Positions 6,491 to 9,647 of a DNA stretch of 9,647 nt are shown piece by piece. The notes under the pieces were generated by a model. It searched no databases and was not told the origin of the DNA. It worked only from the letters and a program-made list of their open reading frames with translations. Every line of letters begins with the position of its first letter. The stretch's first letter is position 1. The stretch covers positions 1-9,647 of the forward strand of contig JAUXAE010000036.1 of the NCBI GenBank assembly GCA_030620035.1. Direction: 5' to 3'. The DNA is from Dehalococcoidales bacterium. GTDB lineage: Bacteria; Chloroflexota; Dehalococcoidia; Dehalococcoidales; JAUXAE01. A program made the translations under genes and the position numbers.

Positions 6491-7387
6491 ATGGATAATA
6501 TAGGAATAGTAACCGAAGAAACTGTAGATTTGTCACAGGATGTAATTAAAAAGCATCAAATATCGATAGTTCCAGTGATTTTAAACTGGCCAGAATTAGA
6601 GGAACTGCCTGGAAATAATACCTTTCAAAAAATGAGAGAATTAGAAAAGCGTGGAATACGGAGTTTTGGGAAAACTGCCCAACCCACACCAAAGGATTTT
6701 CAAATTAAATACAAGGATGCGCTTAAATGTTTTGAAAAGGTGCTCTGTATTACCCTCACATCAAAGCTTTCGGGTAGTTATAATTCTGCTACCCTAGCGG
6801 TGAAACTCCTAGATCCAGAAGACCAAGAGAAGGTTCATATTGTAGATTCACTAAACGCAAGCTGCGGTCAGGCACTTGTAGTATTGGATGCGGTTGACCT
6901 TATAAAAGAAGGCAAACAGGTAGCAGAAATCGTCAAAGAACTAGAAAGTTTTATCCCGCAGGTGCGCTTTTTCGTGATGTTTGAGGATCCCAAATGGCTA
7001 GAGGCTAGTGGTCGAATATCTCACATTATTGCCAACTTAATGAGGGGAATGATTAGAATTGGAGTACGCCCAGTACTAACTTTTAGGAACGGTTTATTAA
7101 CTCCAGCTGGTTTGAAAACTAGGTCCCAAGATCTGCCTAATGCTCTTTTCAAACAACTACAAAATGACATTAATAGATCCAGAAAAGGGATAAATAGAAT
7201 AAGAGTAGCAATAACTCATGGTGACGACCTTAAGGGGGCAAATAGACTAAAAGATATGATAGAGAAGGGTATAGAAAACGCTGAAGTAGCTTCTTTGCAT
7301 ATCATCAATAACGTTGTTGGTGCACCGACTGGGCCAAATACTCTAGCTGGAGCTTGGTCTAGGGTTCGATCGAAAGCTGATGTATAA
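6491..7387 (+). CDS. DegV family protein (fatty-acid-binding fold)
   Basis: The 298 residues have the length and blocks of DegV/FakB proteins, which bind a fatty acid; some present it to a FakA-type kinase. Visible blocks are IGIVTEETVDLS at 4-15 (usually TDST-like), FGKTAQPTP at 59-67, LTSKLSGSYNSA at 89-100, VDSLNASCGQA at 118-128, WLEASGRIS at 169-177, VRPVL at 192-196 and VVGAPTGPNTL at 275-285. In many members the last block reads GAHTGPG, so a conserved His is replaced by Pro279 here. The altered first block also suggests changed ligand handling. A good AGGAG at 6479-6483 sets the ATG. No FakA-like gene is nearby. The gene is AT-rich and unlike the operon to the left: 11 of 17 Arg codons are AGA or AGG. 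This suggests a different origin, and biochemical function is not assigned. Confidence 0.85.
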   Translation: MDNIGIVTEETVDLSQDVIKKHQISIVPVILNWPELEELPGNNTFQKMRELEKRGIRSFGKTAQPTPKDFQIKYKDALKCFEKVLCITLTSKLSGSYNSATLAVKLLDPEDQEKVHIVDSLNASCGQALVVLDAVDLIKEGKQVAEIVKELESFIPQVRFFVMFEDPKWLEASGRISHIIANLMRGMIRIGVRPVLTFRNGLLTPAGLKTRSQDLPNALFKQLQNDINRSRKGINRIRVAITHGDDLKGANRLKDMIEKGIENAEVASLHIINNVVGAPTGPNTLAGAWSRVRSKADV

Positions 7388-7397
7388 CAACTCTAAA

Positions 7398-7667
7398 CTA
7401 CTTGAAGAATTCACAGAAGGTTAATCTGATATCTAACCCATCTCCCCAAAGCCCAACCCACTTCTCCTTCATAAGCCCACCTTCTAAGCGTATGCCGGCC
7501 ATCTTGTATATCCACCGGTTGCTAGTGCCGCCGTTGGGCAACCGCTTCACGTCCTTGACCTCCACTAGGCTGGGCCAGATCTCTGGCAGATGAGTCGGTT
7601 CGCTGATGAAGCCGAAAACCTTCTCCGCTGGGGCTTTGATTGTGATTGTTTTCTTTACCTTTGCCAT
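7398..7667 (-). CDS. short SRPBCC (START/polyketide-cyclase-like) protein, probably C-terminally truncated
   Basis: The N-terminal part looks like a typical SRPBCC domain, a helix-grip fold binding hydrophobic ligands. It opens with MAKVKKTITIKAPAEKVF, followed by SEPTHLPEIWPS at 27-38 and RWIYKMAGIRLEGG at 51-64. Family members are usually about 140-150 residues; this one stops at 89. After residue 64 the sequence (GLWGDGLDIRLTFCEFF) no longer resembles the family's strands and long C-terminal helix. I found no continuation in the other two frames down to the DegV stop, so this looks like a deletion or rearrangement rather than a single frameshift. The ribosome binding site is strong, AAGGAGG about 8 bases before the ATG at 7667. 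It converges on the DegV gene with only 10 bases between the stop codons. It may be a recent pseudogene. Confidence 0.7.
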   Translation of the reverse strand: MAKVKKTITIKAPAEKVFGFISEPTHLPEIWPSLVEVKDVKRLPNGGTSNRWIYKMAGIRLEGGLMKEKWVGLWGDGLDIRLTFCEFFK

Positions 7668-7730
7668 GGCTTTTACCTCCTTTCCCTGTTAGGCTGACAG
7701 TATGTGTTATTATTATTCAGTCTAATTAAG

Positions 7731-7736
7731 AGGGGG
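7731..7736 (+). promoter_or_regulatory. ribosome binding site fixing the hydrolase start at GTG 7743
   Basis: AGGGGG lies 6 bases before GTG 7743, where the protein begins MKVAIYQ, the normal opening of carbon-nitrogen hydrolases. A longer in-frame GTG at 7704 would add 13 residues (MLLLFSLIKRGID) translated from this very site, and it has no ribosome binding site of its own. The ATG at 7741 is out of frame and meets a stop at once. Confidence 0.75.
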
Positions 7737-7742
7737 ATCGAT

Positions 7743-8444
7743 GTGAAAGTAGCCATATACCAGATGGAAGATAGAGGAGATGCTAGGCGGAATATAGAGC
7801 AGGCTTATAAGATTATTATTCAGACCGAGGCAGATTTCTTTGTCCTTCCAGAATTCTTTGCCATACCAGGTGGTGATTTCAAGAAGAAATACGGGCTTGA
7901 GAAATGCTGGCAGGTAACAGGAAGGCCAACATTGGAGATGCTTAAAGAGGCAAGCTATCATTTTGGCGGCTATATAATCGGTGGTAGCATATTGGAAAAA
8001 GCCCCCGAGGGCTATTACAACACCTGCCATGTCTTTAAAAACGGCCAGCTGGTGGCCAAATACCGCAAGATAAACATAACCAAAGAGGAAGAAGACTTAA
8101 ATGTCTCTCGTGGCAGAGAAACTGTTTGCTTTGATACTCCGTTCGGAAGGGTGGGTTTGCTTATCTGCGCTGATTGTATATACGAGGAGACCACTGATAA
8201 AGTGGCCTCGAAGTCCGACTTTGTATTCCTGCCCGTCTCACTCACCGACCCCAATCATCCAAAGTTTGAAGGACATCCAATATCGACCCAGATATCTCAG
8301 AAACACGGCGTCAGCGTAATAAAGGTGACCAGAGTGGGCACATTCGGCGGTAAGAAACTGGCTAGTAAGAGCGCGGTGACAATGCCCTCAGGTGTTATCT
8401 TTGAAGCTGGAGAGGAAGAGGAACTGGCTATAATAGAAATCTAA
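7743..8444 (+). CDS. carbon-nitrogen hydrolase (nitrilase superfamily)
   Basis: This is a 233-residue cytoplasmic amidase-like protein with the Glu-Lys-Cys triad of the superfamily. The catalytic residues are Glu37 in VLPEFFAIP, Lys109 in AKYRKINIT, and the nucleophile Cys142 in GLLICADCIYEE. The block YYNTCHVFKNGQLVAKYRK leading to the Lys, the FGRVGLLIC strand and the C-terminal MPSGVIFEAGEEEELAIIEI are all standard. The fold is therefore complete, though slightly shorter than the common 260-280 residues. Substrate cannot be read from the sequence; omega-amidase, carbamoyl-putrescine amidase and nitrilase-like branches all fit. The gene diverges from the short SRPBCC gene across a 75-base spacer, and no partner follows. 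About 800 bases without an intact gene lie downstream. Confidence 0.88.
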   Translation: MKVAIYQMEDRGDARRNIEQAYKIIIQTEADFFVLPEFFAIPGGDFKKKYGLEKCWQVTGRPTLEMLKEASYHFGGYIIGGSILEKAPEGYYNTCHVFKNGQLVAKYRKINITKEEEDLNVSRGRETVCFDTPFGRVGLLICADCIYEETTDKVASKSDFVFLPVSLTDPNHPKFEGHPISTQISQKHGVSVIKVTRVGTFGGKKLASKSAVTMPSGVIFEAGEEEELAIIEI

Positions 8445-8683
8445 CCAATCTGATTTTTTCTCATTAGAGTAGTAGTGTTAGCCAGCATTCGTTTTATTCG
8501 AATTCAACCGCCGCTAGCATGGAGGCTTCCTCTATGTAGGTAACCTAGGTGTTGCACAGTTCGTCAGATTGTATCGTATCCCCGATAGATTATCTTTGTG
8601 CTAAGCAGTTTGATCGATTCTCCTATTATGAGCCTGAGTGATAGCTTCATCCGTTCACCAACATCGATATTCTCAGAGATCTA

Positions 8684-8710
8684 TTGACACTAGTGCTCTG
8701 GTCGTATAAA
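8684..8710 (+). promoter_or_regulatory. promoter-like sequence in the gene-free region
   Basis: A perfect TTGACA (8684-8689) is followed by TATAAA (8705-8710) at a short 15-base spacing. TAAATT (8707-8712) is an alternative -10 at 17 bases. It could drive the broken ORF that begins at ATG 8720, although that would leave almost no leader. It may be a relic or a functional promoter of an unrecognised short RNA. Confidence 0.35.
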
Positions 8711-8719
8711 TTAACTGTC

Positions 8720-8961
8720 ATGACCTACATCGGACAATTTTCTTGGTACCAGCCGTCTAGGCTGCCCTCGTATTCAGAGTCCCGGGAGTCATAATCGTTT
8801 CACTGGTTTTCCTCTGTGTGGTATTACCACGTGCCATGCTATTTTCCCCTTATCCCAACGCGTTAATCAGGCCCATATTCTTTGTCGCTGTTGCCACTCT
8901 TGCCAGTCTAGTAATAGCGTCACAGCTTAACCGGTTTCAAAGGAAAGAAGATAGAGTTTAG
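8720..8961 (+). pseudogene. possible remnant of a small membrane protein gene
   Basis: Two overlapping frames together look like one broken gene. The first, ATG 8720 to TAA 8794, gives 24 residues starting MTYIGQFSWY. The second is open from 8761 to TAG 8961 and has no usable start in its first part. It reads through two hydrophobic segments, VIIVSLVFLCVVL and PIFFVAVATLASLVIA, then a basic tail QLNRFQRKEDRV, as expected for the C-terminus of a small membrane protein. The hydrophobic pattern and the charged tail are the evidence. I do not recognise the family, and a chance open frame of 66 codons is possible. No ribosome binding site precedes ATG 8720. Confidence 0.35.
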
Positions 8962-9074
8962 TATAGGGCTTGATAAGGCCTTAAAGCTTGCCCCGTGTCC
9001 TTTCAAATGGCTCTCTGGTATCTTTAAAAGGATAACGCCGGGTAGTCGGTACTACATACCTTCTAGTATATACT

Positions 9075-9110
9075 AAGGGGTCGGGGGTTCGAATCCCCCG
9101 GCCCCTTTTT
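9075..9110 (+). terminator. strong hairpin followed by T5, terminator-like
   Basis: The stem pairs 9075-9087 with 9095-9107: two A-T pairs, four G-C, one T-G wobble, one C-G and five G-C. The seven-base loop is TTCGAAT, and the run TTTTT (9106-9110) follows. The geometry fits a Rho-independent terminator for plus-strand transcription. The same bases are the T arm and 3' acceptor strand of a tRNA, so the terminator may be an exapted tRNA end or a by-product of it. Confidence 0.5.
9077..9106 (+). pseudogene. 3' fragment of a tRNA gene (T arm and acceptor strand)
   Basis: GGGTC is followed by T stem GGGGG (9083-9087), the canonical loop TTCGAAT (9088-9094), CCCCC (9095-9099) and a 3' acceptor-like strand GGCCCCT (9100-9106). 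This is the end of a tRNA. No AGGGGCC-like 5' acceptor strand, D arm or proper anticodon arm occurs in the preceding 80 bases, and no CCA is encoded. It is not a copy of tRNA-Arg at 6023, whose T stem and acceptor differ. Such 3' ends are typically left by elements that integrate into tRNA genes. Confidence 0.6.
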
Positions 9111-9239
9111 GTCGGTTGAATCTGTTTAATCTCCGCAAGCCCGGGTCGCCAAGGCGGAGTCTAACACCTTGTTGATTTTCGGCTGCCGCTAAACCTGCCA
9201 TTCCCTCTCTCCATCAAAGTAGGAGCGTGCAAAACTCTC

Positions 9240-9647
9240 TTATTTTACACCCAGTTCTGCCAAAGAGAGGATTTGTCTCTTGTCCACAGCTATAAAGCTA
9301 ACCCCTGACTCGATGCTACCTGCCAAGGGGCATATCTCAGCATTTGTCAGGGCGATAAACCTCTGTTCTGAGTTCAGCACATCCATTACGCGCCGCTTTT
9401 CGGTGCAGTGCAGCTGGCCAGTCATGGTATATAGCGGCATATAGAGCTTTACAGTTTTAGTAAATGGCTCGACATAGGGATAAGGTTTATGTCCAACTTG
9501 GCTACCAAGTCCTCTGTGTTCCTCCCCGATTTCCTTTATAAAGATGATATTGGCCTTGTTAATGTTGGCAGCTTGTACCATCGCCTCTTTTCCATATGGA
9601 GAGCTTATTTCAGCTTCGCTGACATGCAAGAACTCATCACTGTCGCC
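9240..9647 (-). CDS. conserved protein with tandem DUF6812-like domains, 5' end outside the window
   Basis: The reading frame is open to the window edge and shows 135 C-terminal residues. A TTG at 9629 is in frame but has no reason to be the start, because the sequence continues in frame to its left. The family resembles small beta-rich domains I know as DUF6812 (pattern: VKLYMP, TGQLHC, DVLNSEQRFIALT, AEI). I am not certain of the family name. The visible part contains the tail of one domain (1-42) and a whole second domain (65-133). The two tails align around F-hhxxxxAEI and hxKxxIhxhxEh, where h is hydrophobic. I see no catalytic motif, signal peptide or membrane segment. Function is unknown. 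It is transcribed toward the gene-free region, with no clear terminator after the TAA. Confidence 0.65.
   Translation of the reverse strand, partial: GDSDEFLHVSEAEISSPYGKEAMVQAANINKANIIFIKEIGEEHRGLGSQVGHKPYPYVEPFTKTVKLYMPLYTMTGQLHCTEKRRVMDVLNSEQRFIALTNAEICPLAGSIESGVSFIAVDKRQILSLAELGVK

Larger units (their letters stand above)
8445..9239. other. 795-base stretch without an intact gene
   Basis: The region is full of stop codons in the plus-strand frames I read, and I found no good ORF on either strand. Its right part holds a possible decayed membrane-protein tail (8720-8961), a promoter-like pair (8684-8710) and a 3' tRNA fragment (9077-9106). CTCCGC (9131-9136) and GCGGAG (9154-9159) form a 6-bp inverted repeat with a GC-rich loop. 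From 8445 to 8680 and from 9160 to 9239 I see nothing assignable. The overall look is of decayed accessory DNA. Confidence 0.55.

Noticed and set aside
7704..7742. Upstream GTG start that would lengthen the carbon-nitrogen hydrolase by 13 residues
   Set aside because: The extension is translated from the ribosome binding site itself, and the family normally begins at the MKVAIYQ-like strand.
6067..9099. tRNA-Arg and the tRNA fragment as an attL/attR pair
   Set aside because: They share only GGGTCG and GGTTCGAATCC, the general T-arm consensus; the T stems and acceptor strands differ, so they are not duplicates of one tRNA end.
1..9647. CRISPR array, transposase, integrase, toxin-antitoxin or defence system
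   Set aside because: I looked for spaced repeats, inverted terminal repeats and such protein motifs on both strands and saw none that hold up.

Overview
The window looks like chromosomal DNA of a bacterium, most likely a member of the Chloroflexota class Dehalococcoidia. This rests on three things: a minus-strand dxs-pgk-apgM-tpiA-miaA run with an archaeal-type phosphoglycerate mutase, a small conserved protein with tandem domains of a kind I associate with that group, and generally bacterial promoters and ribosome binding sites. The lineage call is inference from remembered gene order and needs a phylogeny.

Region 1 (1-5305, minus strand) is a tight metabolic operon, transcribed from right to left. 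It runs dxs (first step of the MEP isoprenoid pathway), pgk, apgM (overlapping the pgk stop by 8 bases), tpiA (11 bases later) and the start of miaA (5 bases later, cut by the window edge). TpiA, Pgk and ApgM handle triose phosphates and phosphoglycerates. Dxs condenses glyceraldehyde 3-phosphate with pyruvate. MiaA consumes DMAPP, an end product of the MEP pathway. The operon therefore links the lower glycolytic/gluconeogenic trunk to isoprenoid supply and tRNA modification. The dxs-pgk gap holds two interlocking inverted repeats.

Region 2 (5306-6099) has back-to-back promoters. One drives the dxs operon. The other drives a plus-strand small membrane protein of the Sm_multidrug_ex (COG2426) family and overlaps an 8-bp inverted repeat that could be an operator. 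A complete tRNA-Arg(TCT) with an encoded CCA follows.

Region 3 (6100-9239) is looser and looks accessory. It begins with a gene-poor, AT-rich leader, then an AT-rich DegV-family gene with direct repeats and a palindrome before its start. A convergent short SRPBCC-like gene (89 aa, apparently missing its C-terminal half) comes next, then a divergent carbon-nitrogen hydrolase gene. About 800 bases without an intact gene follow, holding a possible decayed membrane-protein tail and a 3' tRNA fragment whose T arm also forms a terminator-like hairpin.

Region 4 (9240-9647, minus strand) is the 3' part of a gene whose protein appears to contain two tandem copies of one small domain. I found no CRISPR array, transposase, integrase or recognisable defence system. 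The most useful leads are the divergent promoter/operator, the interlocking repeats before pgk, and the signs of decay and transfer between tRNA-Arg and the tRNA relic.
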